Source of the DNA: Lactuca virosa
Lineage: Eukaryota; Streptophyta; Magnoliopsida; Asterales; Asteraceae
DNA length: 64,000 nt
Direction: 5' to 3'
Assembly (NCBI GenBank): GCA_928212115.1
Contig: CAKMRJ010005634.1
Coordinates: 177,988,213 to 178,052,212, forward strand
The translations under genes and the position numbers were made by a program. The stretch's first letter is position 1. The number at the start of each line of letters is the position of its first letter. Below are positions 21,539 to 34,183 of the stretch, in pieces. The notes beneath the pieces were generated by a model that did no database searches, was not told where the DNA came from, and worked only from the letters and a program-made list of their open reading frames with translations.

Positions 21539-21838
21539 AGCAAAAGGAAACTGGAGTATGAGGTTGGAGATCGACCTGAAGTGGTGAAGAGGGAACCAGA
21601 CTTCATGGATTCTCACTTTGCAGCAAGAATCATTGCCAAGTCGCATGGAATGTACAGGGTAAGGTATGAGACTAGGGTTGAAGAAGAAGGAATTAATCCA
21701 TTAGAGGAGACATTAACAGAGAGAAAGATCTGACCCTATCCTCCAGTTGCATAGGTTGACTTTGTTCGAGATGATTTGGTGGATGTATGGAAGGATGAAG
21801 GATGGTGGGTTGCAAGGTTTCTCTGGGAAAATAAGTGA
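21539..21838 (+). pseudogene. Agenet-domain protein fragment, broken
   Basis: One frame reads SKRKLEYEVGDRPEVVKRE, then FMDSHFAARIIAKS, MYRVRYETRVEEEG, NPLEETLTERKI, stop, PYPPVA, stop, VDFVRDDLVDVWKDEGWWVA. This is the pattern of a tandem plant Agenet domain (VGDxVEV, GFxxSxFxAxI, YETL, GPLxE, then VDAWxxDGWW), a Tudor-like fold of nuclear proteins that bind modified histones or RNA. Two stops (about 21731 and 21752) and a third at about 21836 break it. No start codon or further exon is visible. It may be a gene fragment carried by a transposon. Confidence 0.7.
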
Positions 21839-22323
21839 TCAGTAGTGGAATTCACCAGGAGTGGAATTCTAAGCCACCTTGCTAGCTATACATAAAAAGA
21901 TACTAGAGAAGGACAAATATGTAATAATTTATCAGATATGTAATAAAGTATTTATTTTTGTTGTTTGCATTTTCTGTTTTATGACAAGAAGACACACTCC
22001 AAATTAGTTTGAAGACAATACTTCAAAAATGTTCCATCTGGTATGCATTTTTTTCGAGTTTTGGTGCAAATCACAATTTTTCTGGATTGGTAGTCATTTT
22101 CAGCTAGTTTGATTATGGAATTGTTCCTGTTAAACTTGAAAAGACTAACATATCCTTTTAATTTGTTTTTCCCATTTTCTTAAATATTTTTTTCTTTTAT
22201 TTAAAAATCAATGTTTAAAAAGTTAAAGAGGAGGACCCACCTCTCTTTCCCTCTCATTGCATGATGTTTACTGAAAACAAAGAAGTTTAATATTCATTGT
22301 GCCTCTAGCTTTATCACATGCAC
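21839..22323. other. AT-rich stretch without gene
   Basis: About 480 bp between the Agenet fragment and the CACTA end. I see no motif in it and, importantly, no PPO-like sequence, although PPO sequence lies at the other CACTA end. Confidence 0.5.
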
Positions 22324-22342
22324 CACTACAAAAAGCGCTAAA

Positions 22343-22690
22343 AGACCCGGTTAAATAGCTTAAAGAAGCCGGTTTTGCAACCGGGTTTGATGCTGGCGAG
22401 TCCTATGTGGAATCCGGAATAGGACCCGGTTCTAAACCGGGTCTTTTTATTACAAATAGAGCTCGGTTTGTATTTATATAACCGGGTCATATAACATTTT
22501 CCGTGCCAACTATATACGAATATTAGAACCGGTTCCCTTCAATATAACCGAGACATATGAAAACAAAATATATACCCGTTCATACAAACAACCGGGTCAT
22601 AATAGACTTTTACCCTTTTTTCCACAACAGGTTTAGAACCCGGTTTCTAGATAAGCAACCGGTTCCTTTTAACACTTTTATATATATTTT
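22343..22690. repeat. Left subterminal repeats of the CACTA element
   Basis: Ten or so copies of ACCCGG, AACCGG or CCGGGT in both directions (for example AGACCCGGTTAAATAG and GCAACCGGGTTTG). Such clusters are the transposase-binding regions of CACTA elements. Confidence 0.8.
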
Positions 22691-23289
22691 TTTAATATCA
22701 TTTTATAAAAATAACAGTACAATACTTATAGACTATCAATTTATAAGACATATTGTACAAATAAACAATGTTTTTTATGTGGAAATGTTAAATAAACCAT
22801 AATAGTCATTGATAAAAATATAATCAAACAAAGACAATTGTCTAAGTAGCAAAAGAAATCATGGATTTAGTAATTTCATACATCATACAACTTGCATGAA
22901 AACTTACAAAAAAAAACATTTGTCTTGACTTGGCATAGGGATTGTCCAAAAAATCAATTGTAGTGGTTGTTTCTTCTAACGTCCCTGAAAAACAAACAAA
23001 TGAAAGTAAAAAGGTAAGAACTCCAACAAAAGATAATTAAACCAAAGTTAGGAAGTTTTTGAATTCAATAACTAACCATATATGCTTTTTTTAGAGGACC
23101 ACATCATTCATGTAGTTATTCAAAAACTCTCTAGACCAGGTAGCAACAGTTGCAAGCAACATCTTTTCCTCAAAGGGACCTTTGTCATCCAAAATGCTAC
23201 CGGACTATATTAAATGTAAAATTAAACATATTCATTAACAGACCAAATATTTTGTTGCAATAAACAAAATCAACAAATATTAAAAAGGT

Positions 23290-26200
23290 ACTTACTTTAC
23301 TTAGAAATCCATGTTGTCTTGTCGTCAAGAAATCAAACATCCATCACATTACATAATGTCCGCTCTCTAAACCACCAAGTTGTTGGTTGCACTAAAAATT
23401 GTAGCAAAAAATAAACACTAATCAAACAAATGAAACTACAACAATTATTTGTTTTGGTATATAACAAGATACCTCAGCAAAAATCCATCCAATTGGAGTT
23501 GAAGTGTCTTTTTCATACCTCATGAAAGCCCTTAAAAGAAATAAACAAGTGTTGTGTTCAAAATAATAAAAAGATTTATATGTTGCTATGATGTAAGTAA
23601 TTTCTTACATGTCCACATGTTTTTTGAGTAGGTAATGGTAGTCGGCAGACTTTTCTATACGATTCTTAAGAGAATCCAAAATATAGACAACGCGATTGCG
23701 AAGGGAAATCACCAAAAGCACCCAATGCTTACTAGAAATGTTTAAACATTTAGTATAAATAATAAGAAAAAAAAAACAAAATAATAATAATAAAGATAAG
23801 AAATTATTGTACTGTTGCAAATATGGTGCAATGAGAAACAATTTTCCGTGATGCAGACGAATGGAATCAACAAGATAACTAACGACACCCTCTGGGTTTT
23901 TCTGGCATGCCTCCCCTAGAATATTATAAGGGTTCAAGAAAGCACATTTGTTCATACGTGTCCGAACCATTGAATGAAGAATCCTACAAACAAGAAAACA
24001 AAAAATGTTATGGTCAACCAATAATAGTAAAATTTTTATGGACTTACAGTTGCCAAGCAGTTATGATGGAAGCATCAGTTGTTTGTTTTCTCAGCAGCCG
24101 AAAATATTCTTCACATGTAACCGAAAAATCATATGTCCCGACTTCCAAAATCCCAGAATCGGCTACAATGTTAACCACTTGGTTGGTCTTCAAGCAATCA
24201 CGAAGATATTCAATCGGCCTCGCCTTGCTGGATGTTTGGTTGGGTATGTTCTTGTTTGTACCAGCCCTTGCAATTGTTGGCACCAAACTTGTGGTTGGAA
24301 TTTGTTTCTTCCCTCTTTGTTCCTACATTTTAATTCATTTGACTATCAAATACAATTATAATTTGTTGTTTACATAGTAGCTTAAAAAGTAAAGGATAAT
24401 GCATATATACCTTTGCAAGAATAATTGCAAGCCGGGGTCATTGAATTACAGTGCCAACCGCCCCTTGTAGGTTAGCAACTTCTTTTGTCATCACAGGAAC
24501 AGGAAAATTTTCATATCTACTATCGATGTCGTCTATTAGAACCTTCAGGTGATTTTCTCGTAAAGGCAATGTGTGTATTAACCCATTCCCAAATGGAAAG
24601 ACCAATCCCTTGGCACATTTTTGGTCCAACTCCCCATAGGGTAACACCAATTCACAAGGGGTAGGCATCTGTACACATATAGTAAAACAAAAATAATAAT
24701 AAAAGATCTTTGAAGGATAATAAACAAAAAAAGTGCATAATAATGTAATAACTATATTTGAATTTTTAACCATTCTAAGTGTATCTATTATAGTTCAAAC
24801 CCTTCTAACAAAACATTTTAATTAAAAAAACTACAGTCGTTTGTCTCAATTATACAACCAAAATGATGATATTAAGGTAAACTCAAACACAATTCTTACA
24901 ATGTTGCATTTTCTATCACAAATATTATAATAAAATAATATGTGCAATTATAAGAATATATAAAGAAATATAGTACCACTTCTATGATATGGAATCAAAC
25001 AATATTTAATATCCAAGAAAAAAAATATTAGTTAAATCAGTTAAACAAGTATATTATCACTAAAAAAATAATTAGAAAAACATTAGTACTCAGTTTTGTT
25101 GCTCATCCCTAGTCCTGAGCATAATTTCTCAACTAACAGGTTAACATGTTTAGTTTTTATTGTTTCTAGATGTTACCGGAAAATAAATACAGTCATTTAC
25201 CTTTATCGCATCCAAAGCATCTAATGTTGGAGTCGAGCCACAATTATTTTGTTGAACCCCTAAGCTTACATTATCTGGGGCATGGTTCCTAGACCCCTGT
25301 TGTAAGTCAAAGTGTGCTTGTAGCTTTTCCAATTGGGAGCCCATCAGATCTATCGTTTCCTGCAGTTTAACAATAGTTTCGTTTTCATGTTTTTTCCTCT
25401 TTTTTTTTTATCAGTCCCTTGCATCCCTTTTCTCAATCCAACATCATGACCAACAGCCCTGGTACGGCCCGGGTGCTCCGGTCCTATTACATTTGTCAAC
25501 AAGTCCTCTCCTGGACTGAGCTCCAAATCTCCTTCAGAGATTTGAGTCTGGACATCGACCTGTTAACGAAAACAGCAAACACAGTGAGAGTAATTAGTTA
25601 GATATAAATGATTAAAAGAATTTACTTACAAGCTTATCCACTATGGGGGGTTGTATGGTAGGCGGTATTATGTTCGACCCCAACTCATTTTTAGATCTTC
25701 TACCCATAACATAATGCAGTGAACGCTCGCTTTTTATCTGATACAATTGGGATGTCAATTGACCAGATGCCATCTCTTGTTCCCACTCAGCTTTCTTGCC
25801 CCTATAACCAACCAACTGGTCCTACACGAGCAGGATTCTTATTATGCATTGAACTCACCCGCGCTTTCTCACTTATCTCCTGCAAATGAAATTAATTGAC
25901 ACAGTTAAAACAATGCAACACAATAAGTAATATAATTACGTGCAATTAAAGTCCAACATACTTGGAACTCCTCTGATGATATTCTCTGTCTAAAGCTCTG
26001 CAATGTACTTCTTTCCAAATATGAGTATGTCTCAAGTGGATCTCTTTGGTTATCGCATTTCTTTTTAAGCCTTTTCTTGAAGGCTCTCCACTGGCTGTTG
26101 CATGTTCTAAGCACATCTTTTTTACGGTTGTCATTTGGAATATTCCAACGTTTCTGTTTTTGTTTTAGAATAAGGATACTAAGTATTAATAACACATCTT

Positions 26201-26591
26201 AATTAGATGAAAGTACATGTAATGGGTCTTATGTAGATAACGAACCTTAATTGTCGACCATAGCATATCTTTTTTGAGCAATTGGCACTTTCTTCCAACT
26301 TGTATATTCAACGGAAATCATCGACCTCGTAATAACACCACACTCGTTAGCAAACTTACTTTGTTTCTTCCCGACATGCTGACCAATATTGTTGAAATCA
26401 ACTTCGTGTGGCTCTTTATGGTCGATTAGTCTTGTGGCTGTTCTTTTTTTCCTCGATTGTGGTTGTGGCTGTGGTTCTGGTTCTGGTTCTTCTTGTGGCT
26501 GTGGTTGTGGTTCTACTTCTTGTTGTGGCTGATCATTCATCATATTTACTCTGGAGGAAATATATAAGAATAATATAAGCTGAAATAACAT
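23290..26591 (-). pseudogene. Second CACTA gene: transposase_24-like region and Ulp1-like protease end
   Basis: Exon-like blocks run from right to left. 26591-26247 has a P/Q/E-rich stretch, then HEVDFNNIGQHVGKKQSKF and YTSWKKVPIAQK. 26195-25946 has WRAFKKRLKKKCD. 25815-25612 has KAEWEQEM and YVMGRRSKNELG. 24773-24438 ends NLQGAVGTVIQ. 24286-24044 has YDFSVTCEEYFRLL. 24000-23605 has KHWVLLVISLRNRVVYILDSL, typical of the C48 (Ulp1) protease part of CACTA proteins. A further block at about 23390-23300 reads NQQLGGLESGHYVM, stop, WMFDF. The expected catalytic Cys of the (E/D)CGxY motif is Ser, and an Arg codon is TGA. Exon edges are approximate. The role of this protein in transposition is poorly known. 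Confidence 0.75.
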
Positions 26592-26718
26592 GTATAAAAT
26601 CAGTTAGCAAATAAATCATATAAAGTTTAGAGTACAAACAAAGTGTTCGTCTATATAAGCTAAAATAACATGTATAAAATCACTTGTCACCTGATACAAA
26701 TTCATAATCACAAGATGT
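26592..26718. other. Short non-coding stretch next to the second CACTA gene
   Basis: TATAAGC(T)(G/A)AAATAACATGTATAAAATCA occurs twice (about 26574 and 26655), a local duplication. Nothing else was seen. Confidence 0.4.
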
Positions 26719-26729
26719 ATGCATTTTAC

Positions 26730-27450
26730 TTGTTGTTGATGTTAATGTTGGAAATGATAAGATGTTGAATGAGGAAGATAAATGGTTGAATGTTCCTGAT
26801 AAGGTGGTTATACCTGGTGTTGAGGTTAATTGTCTTAGAGATGGAATGATGGATAGGGGGTTTCAGGTGTGATTGACTGGAATGAGAAGAATACTATGGT
26901 GAATGATGGTGATTTTGACTATCTGTCTAAATCTTCTAAATGGAATGATAGTGGTAATGTGGTGGTGGAATCAGATGTTGATTCTGATGTCGAATTGAGT
27001 AAGGAAGAAGGGGAGGTCAAGGATTGTGCCCCACTGGGAAAATTTTCTGATGAACATTTGATATTGCAGAAGGCTGCCACTGTTATCAACAATATTAATC
27101 TGAAACCTTCTCTTCTAGGTGATGCTAATAAGGGAAGACAAGTTATGGATACTTCTAATCATGATGATTCTAAGTGTTTGGCTGCTATCACGGGGAATGG
27201 TTCAGATGTCAACAATGTTTCTAAGGCTGTGATGAATAAAGAAGGCGAGGGGTTCTCTAAGGTGGAGTATAATAATGGAAATAATGGAAAAGCTGGTGCT
27301 AATAGGTATGGTACTACTGGGGATCAGAATTTCTTTTCTGGAAACCAAAACTTGAACTGGAATGGTGGAAATAAAGGTTGGACTGCTAGAGGTCAAAATG
27401 GGAAGTGGAACCGGGGGAGTTTGAATCGAGCAAATAGTCTAGCTGAATGA
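26730..27450 (+). CDS. Unrecognised Asn/Gly-rich open frame, possibly a LINE or captured-gene fragment
   Basis: A 193-codon frame starts ATG 26869 and ends TGA 27450. Another frame just upstream (26730-26865) looks coding in composition (VNVGNDKMLNEEDKWLNVPD). The protein has an acidic block (DVDSDVELSKEEGEVKD) and a low-complexity N/G tail ending GQNGKWNRGSLNRAN. It lies on the strand opposite to the CACTA genes, so it is probably an insertion or a captured fragment. The acidic segment followed by a basic N/G tail resembles the variable part of plant LINE ORF1 proteins, but I see no RRM and no zinc knuckle. Function unknown. Confidence 0.35.
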
Positions 27451-27535
27451 ACAAACAGTGAGTCGATTATGAAAAAATGAACAAACAGTGAGTCGATTTT
27501 GATCAACTAAAATTGAGTGCGAAAGTGATTAGTTG

Positions 27536-28044
27536 TGATGAAATTAGACAAACACAAGTTTCCCAACATCTTCATTTCTTATATCAATTGAGGATTAAGA
27601 AACAGAAGGTTTTCATGAACATACAACTGAAACCTCACTACAGAAACCTAATCTACACTCAAAACTAATCACTCAAACCCTAATCTAACACGATCAGCTG
27701 ATGATAACAAATCTAGAATGAAACTCATCTAGAACAACAAAACAAAACTAAAATGCATCACAGATCATCTAGAACAGAATATGAATCTAAGCAAGAATGA
27801 GAGAAAACCCTAACACGAGAGAAAACCCTGAAACTCTAACTGAAGAGATAAGAATCTATCTCATCTTCACTCTCTCTCTTCTTTTATATGTCAACCTTCA
27901 AATACGGATCCAACTTGACCCATACTCCAGATCCGCGTATTTCCCTGCATTTCCACTTAAACCCACAAGAATATAATTTGAACACAACACACCCTTTCAC
28001 TTAAATAAATAAATATGAGATTGTATCTTTCTTTATTTTTAACA
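27536..28044 (-). mobile_element. 3' LTR of the Copia element
   Basis: 509 bp, differing from the 5' LTR at about 27754 (G versus A) and about 28030 (C versus A). Bordered inside by a minus-strand purine tract (TCGATGGAGGGGA, 28045-28057), the likely polypurine tract. Confidence 0.95.
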
Positions 28045-28062
28045 TCCCCTCCATCGAAATAT

Positions 28063-31000
28063 TTATTTTTCACTTTTAAAAACATCAATAAGACCCATTT
28101 TCTTAGACAGAAAATCATGTTGTTTTATACTTAAAGACTTAGTAAGAATATCTGCATTTTGTTCAGAAAAACCAATTTTAACTAACTTTATAACTCCATT
28201 AGAAATCTTTTCTCTAACAAAATGTAATTCAACCTCAAAGTGTTTTGTTCTTTCATGAAACACTGGATTTAGAGCCAACTTAATAGTTGAATCATTATCA
28301 CAAAAAACTGAAACTGGAATAAGATCTTTAATTTCAAGTTCAAATAAGATTTTCAAAATCCAAATTATTTCACAAGTAATAGAACCAAGAGCCCTATATT
28401 CAGCTTCAGTAGAAGATCTAGAAACAGTAGGCTGTTTCCTACTCTTCCATGATATCAAAACATTATTAAAATAAACCATGTACCCAGATACAGACTTTCT
28501 TGTAGTCAAGCATTTAGCCCAGTCTGCATCAACATATCCTTTTAATTCAAATTTATCAGACTTAGTTACTGCTACTCCCCTTCTAGGGCTATTTTTTAAA
28601 TATCTTAAAAGTCTAAATGCAACTTTCAAATGAGATTTTATAGGTTTGTGCATGAATTGACTAAGTACTTGAACAGCATAAGAGATATCAGGTCTGGTAA
28701 CAGTCAGATATATAAGTTTCCCTATAAGCTTTTGAAACTCAGTTTTATTATCTAATAGTGTATTGACTCTATCATTTTCACCAGAATCCATAACAACATT
28801 TGTTTCCAAGGGAGTATTTACAGGCTTACATCCAAGCATACCATATTCATGCAACAATTCCAAACAATATTTCCTTTGATTTAAACACAAGCCATTATTA
28901 ATTCTTACTACTTCAATTCCCAAAAAATATTTTAGAATACCAAGATCTTTAATCAAAAACTGTGTTTTCATAAAATCCTTAACCTTTTTCAGTTCAAGTT
29001 CACAGTTTCCAGTTAAAATTATATCATCCACATACACAAGTAACACAGTTAATGAACCTTCAAATTTTCTCACAAATAAGGAATAATCACTTATACTTTG
29101 TTGAAAACCAAACAGAAATAAAGAAGAACAAAGTTTTTCATTCCATTTTCTAGGGGCTTGTTTCAAACCATACAGTGATTTAGTAAGTTTACAAACCTTA
29201 GAATCACCAGTAGAATAGTAACCAGGAGGAAGGGACATATAAACATCCTCAGTGAGATCTCCATATAAAAAGGCATTATTAATGTCTAATTTATACAAAG
29301 GCCAAGAATTATGAACAGATAAAGAAATAATAACACGCACAGTAAAATTTTTTGCAACTGGAGAAAAAGTTTCTTCAAAATCTATTCCCTCTCTTTGATT
29401 ATATCCTTTAGCTACTAAGCGTGCTTTATACCTTTCTACTTCACCACTAGACTTGTATTTAATTTTGAAAACCCATTTACAACCAATTGGTTTTCTATTC
29501 TTAGGTAAATTAGTAATTTCCCAAGTGTGATTACGATGAAGAGCTTCCATCTCTTCATTCATAGCCTTAACCCAATTTGGGTCAGACAAAGCCTCTTTGT
29601 AATCCTTTGGTTCAACAGTTTTATTCAAATTAGAAACAAAACATTTTGTGGCATTATCTAGTAAAGAATAATTGACAGACCTTTCTATACCGTATTTATA
29701 TTTTCCTTCTACAACATAATCAGCAAACTTAACAGGCATATGTGATTCACGCCTAGATCTAGAAGCACCTAAAGACTGCTCAACAGAAGGGATTAAGGGT
29801 AAACAACTACTTTCCTCAGTCACACCAGACGAAGAAGGAACAGAACCAGCAGTAGGAGGCACAACTGCCTCGCCACTACGGTTGATAGTTTCATCAGAGT
29901 TAACATCATCCAGGTGAGTGGCTGCATCAGTACCTTCTAATGGAGGTTCTACTCTCAGCTCATCAGGGTTAATAGAATCATTTAAGTATTCATTAGTATC
30001 AAAAACATCATAGGAAAAAGGATCACTAGGGCCAAAATTATCAAAAGTTTTATCAACATTAGTTGACTTTAACTTGTAAGGAAATACAGACTCATAAAAC
30101 TTCACATCCCTGGACATAAAAGATGAGTTAGAATCCAGACTAAGAAGTTTATAAGCTTTTTTATCAGAAGAATACCCTAATAAAATACATTTTTCAGCAC
30201 GTTCAGAAAATTTATCAGTAACATTTTGTTTAACAGCAAAACAAAGACAACCAAAAACTCTTAAATGATCAAAACTGAGAGCCTTTTTAAAAACAAGTTC
30301 ATATGGAGATGAGCCATTTAAAACAGATGTAGGCATTCTATTTATCAAAAAAACAGAGGTTAAAACAGCATCTCCCCAATATCTTACAGGAACTCCTGAC
30401 TGAAAAATAAGAGATCGTGCAACATTAAGAATGTGTTTATGCTTCCTTTCCACAACCCCATTTTGTTGTGGAGTATAAGCACAGGAAGTCTGATGAATGA
30501 TACCACGTTCTATGCAAAAATATTTCATTTGATTATTGACAAATTCAGTACCATTATCAGAACACACAGTCTTAACATTAACACTAAACTGATTTGATAA
30601 AATATTCACAAAAGACTTAAAACAATCAAAAACTTCACTTTTAGATTTTAAGAGGAAAACCCAAGTGGCCCTAGTAAAATCATCCACAATAGTCAAGAAA
30701 TACTTAAATCCCTCTACTGAAGCAAGTCTATAAGGACCCCAAACATCTATGTGAGTCAACTCTCCTAATTGGGTTGAGCAATGTTGATTAAGAGAAAAGG
30801 ACTCTCTAGTCTGTTTGGCCCTGTGACAAGCATCACAAGGAGGAAGAGACTCATTTCCAAGTTTTAGTTTATCCTTTAAAGAGTTTAAAGCCTGGTCAGC
30901 AGGATGACCAAGTCTACTATGCCAAGTTAGTTTTGAAACACAACATTTAGAATTAGTAAAACTCACTAAATTACCTGAGGGAACATGATCTAGATAATAC

Positions 31001-31073
31001 AGTCCCCCAGACTCTCTACCATTCTCCACCATCTCCTTTGACAGTGAATCCTGAATTTTACAATTATGCTCAG
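28063..31073 (-). pseudogene. Copia pol: integrase, RT, RNase H, after a frameshift
   Basis: This is the continuation of the gag-protease frame after the homopolymer. Integrase has HSRLGHPADQAL and CDACHRAKQT (zinc site), DVWGPYR and SDNGTEF, then YTPQQNGVVERKH. RT has WVKAMNEEMEALHRNHTWE, GCKWVFKIKYK, PPGYY and the catalytic LLVYVDDIILTG (about 29013-29048). RNase H has GYVDADWAKC, STEAEYRAL and CDNDSTIKLA, ending ADILTKSL. All domains are complete and the frame has no stop from about 31197 to 28065. It is classed as broken only because of the frameshift at 31074-31080; it reverse-transcribes and integrates the element in the family. Confidence 0.93.
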
Positions 31074-32482
31074 AAAAAAATAATCTCACATCCACTATCC
31101 TTACAAAGTTTATGCACAGACAAAAGATTAACATTAAAGTCTGGAACAGCAAAAACATCAAACAAAGTAAGATTAGAGGATAACTGAATATTCCCAATCT
31201 TATTTATAGGTGCAGAAGAACCATTAGGATGTTTCACAATGAGATTAAGTCTAGACACATCCACAGTGTCTTGAAGTTGTGACTCAGAGGCTATCATATG
31301 TTGATTAGCCCCAGAGTCAACAATCCAACTTTGAGAATTACTTGAACTAACAAAAGAGTTAAAACATTGAAATGTAGATGTACCTGCCATATTTGCAGCA
31401 GCAGATACATCCTCACTAGCAAAGTTCTCATTAATGAGACGAAGAAACTTGGTATATTGTTCACTTGTAAGATAGTGACAATCACTATAATGAACTGACT
31501 CAGAAGAAACAATAGGACTGCTATTTTGAGCAACTGAAGATGAATTAACAGAAAAAGACTTATTTTGATTATTATTCTCATTTCTTGGTTTAAAATCTTT
31601 TGGATAACCAATCAATTTATAACACCTTTCTATTGTGTGACCCTTGAGATTACAATGTTTACACAGTAACCCCTGATTTCTGAACCTATTTTGACCCTGT
31701 CCTTTTTTAAAATCAGTAATCTTACTATTAAAAACAGAGACTTGAGGTTTTGAAGAGACAACAGAACTCAGAGAACCATTCTTTTGAAGAGATTCTTCTC
31801 TAGAAAGAATTGAAAACGCAGTTTTGACATTAGGTAAAGGTTCCATTAAGAGAATGTGACTTTTAACTTGATTATACACATCATCAAGACCACTCAAAAA
31901 CTGCATTAGTTTCATTAACTTAGAGTGATCACTAAGTTTGGTTGCAGCCTCACACACACATTCAGTTAAACTAGTCAAACCATCAAATTCTTTCCATAAA
32001 GAATCGAGTTTATTATAATAATCAGAAAGGGAAGAACCATTTTGTTTTAATGTGTTTATCTGCTGATGGATATTAAAAATTACAGAACCATCAGCCTTAT
32101 TATAGGTTTCAAACAATTCATCCCAAATATCTTTAGCATTATCAGAATAAACATGACTAGCATATATAGTTTCAGAAATTGACCCTAACAACCAATTACA
32201 CACAACAGCATTAACACGTTCCCACTTAGAAGATTTAGCTTTATCAGTGTTCTCAAGAGTAATAGTTCCATCTACAAAACCCAATTTATTTCTGGCCTTA
32301 AGGCCCCTAGACATAGCACTACGCCACAGTCGAAAATTTTCATTACCAGTCAATTTAATTGTGATTATAGATGTAATAGCATTATCAGATGGATGAACAT
32401 ATAAAGGATCATCAAAATCAACAGGAACATCTTTAGGAGTACCACTCCCTTCACCAGCCATAAAAGACACACAATCAAGCAA
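31074..32482 (-). CDS. Copia gag and protease
   Basis: ATG at 32482 opens a 470-codon frame. Residues 30-230 are a Copia gag (UBN2-like) region with LTGNENFRLWRSAMSRGL near the start and a DIWDELFETYNKADG-type segment. One zinc knuckle CKHCNLKGHTIERC is at about 31690-31640. Protease follows with WIVDSGANQHM, its Asp at about 31320. The frame ends in TGA right after a run of seven T (minus strand; 31074-31080) that follows CEII. With one T fewer the reading would pass into FSEHNCKIQD, so an extra T is the likely cause. Confidence 0.93.
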
Positions 32483-33077
32483 AGAACAAGTAAATCAATA
32501 GACAAAAAACAAACACCTGTGTTGACTTAAAGTCCAGATGGTCACCACGGTTTGTCGGGGCCCAAGAAAATCAACACAGAGTCAAAATCAAAACACAAAC
32601 TGACTATAACAGACAAATAACTGGTGTACTCAAGACACCAGGATCTCCCACATCTACTACTAAGAAAAGAGATAAAAGGGAACAAGAAACCCTTACAGTG
32701 CAATTAGGTCAAAAGTGTTGATTCAAGATCGACTCCCTGAATCCGTTCCCTACAAGGGTTTATCGGTGATCAAATCCGACCCCAAGAGGATTATTTCAGA
32801 TTAAGGGATTAATCGACACTTCAGAGTTTCAGTCCAACCAGCAACAGCACGAACGGACCAACACGACAATCTGCAAGATCAATCAGACAACTCGCAGTAC
32901 CAGGATCTCATATAATAACCCTCAATCAAGGGTGAACAAGAACATCAAACTAATCAGATTCAAATGAAAAGAAGTTTAGACGAGTAAGAAGACAAACCTT
33001 ACTCAGATCGTTGAATCGACGAACATCAAACGACGAACAACAACTGAAGCGTCAGGATCAGAATAACGAGCCTTACA

Positions 33078-33089
33078 GCTCTGATACCA
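33078..33089 (-). other. Primer binding site of the Copia element
   Basis: GCTCTGATACCA on the plus strand, which is TGGTATCAGAGC on the element strand, directly next to the 5' LTR. It is complementary to initiator tRNA-Met. Confidence 0.92.
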
Positions 33090-33598
33090 TGATGAAATTA
33101 GACAAACACAAGTTTCCCAACATCTTCATTTCTTATATCAATTGAGGATTAAGAAACAGAAGGTTTTCATGAACATACAACTGAAACCTCACTACAGAAA
33201 CCTAATCTACACTCAAAACTAATCACTCAAACCCTAATCTAACACGATCAGCTGATGATAACAAATCTAGAATGAAACTCATCTAGAACAACAAAACAAA
33301 ACTAAAATACATCACAGATCATCTAGAACAGAATATGAATCTAAGCAAGAATGAGAGAAAACCCTAACACGAGAGAAAACCCTGAAACTCTAACTGAAGA
33401 GATAAGAATCTATCTCATCTTCACTCTCTCTCTTCTTTTATATGTCAACCTTCAAATACGGATCCAACTTGACCCATACTCCAGATCCGCGTATTTCCCT
33501 GCATTTCCACTTAAACCCACAAGAATATAATTTGAACACAACACACCCTTTCACTTAAATAAATAAATATGAGATTGTATCTTTATTTATTTTTAACA
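33090..33598 (-). mobile_element. 5' LTR of the Copia element
   Basis: 509 bp, promoter side of the element (minus strand). It carries TTTTATATG-type TATA sequence near 33435 on the plus strand, antisense CTCTCTCTCT (about 33424) and AAACCCTAA (about 33233). Confidence 0.95.
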
Positions 33599-33603
33599 AG
33601 TTG

Positions 33604-34126
33604 AAATAAACATATAGAAAGCCAAATCCGAACACGCATAAATTAAACCAAAACAGAGGATCGGAAATTCAAGTCACGTAAACGGATTCCAAAACTTGAT
33701 ACAAAAAATAAGTTTTAGTCGAAATCTTACAGCAATACGTAGCGTTTCTTCAGTGAATATAGCAGCCAGAAAACTTCGATTTCATGTTGATTTAGAGAGT
33801 CAGTGTTTGCGTTCGGTGGTTTTCAAAGTTGTAGAAGCAGATAGTAGCTTCAGAATCGTGTGAAGGGGCGGGATAATGAAAATTTATGGCGGGATAACAA
33901 AAATTGATAGCGGTATTGTTTTATTTGGTAATATATGTTGCAAATTAATTTTTATGGAAATCAGAGGCTAAAAAAACATTATGATCAATTATATCGTAAA
34001 TTTAATTTATTTAGCTTAATTGCGTATCTTATCCCACCCAAGCAATTTATAAGCATATGCCTTAAACATTATTTTAGGAGATTAAATGTCATTCAACTAT
34101 GAGAGTGAATGCATTACGAGTTTTAC

Positions 34127-34183
<57 letters not shown>

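Larger units (their letters stand above)
27536..33598 (-). mobile_element. Young Ty1/Copia element, 6.06 kb
   Basis: Two 509-bp LTRs (27536-28044 and 33090-33598) differ at only two positions that I can see. The target duplication AGTTG is at 27531-27535 and 33599-33603. On the minus strand the LTRs begin TGTTA and end TCATCA. The primer binding site (TGGTATCAGAGC, minus) is at 33078-33089, directly beside the LTR. Gag-pol is open apart from one single-base frameshift in a homopolymer. The near identity of the LTRs makes it the most recent large insertion in the window. Confidence 0.97.

Noticed and set aside
23907..24377. 156-codon plus-strand frame
   Set aside because: Antisense to the Ulp1-like part of the second CACTA gene and without motifs.
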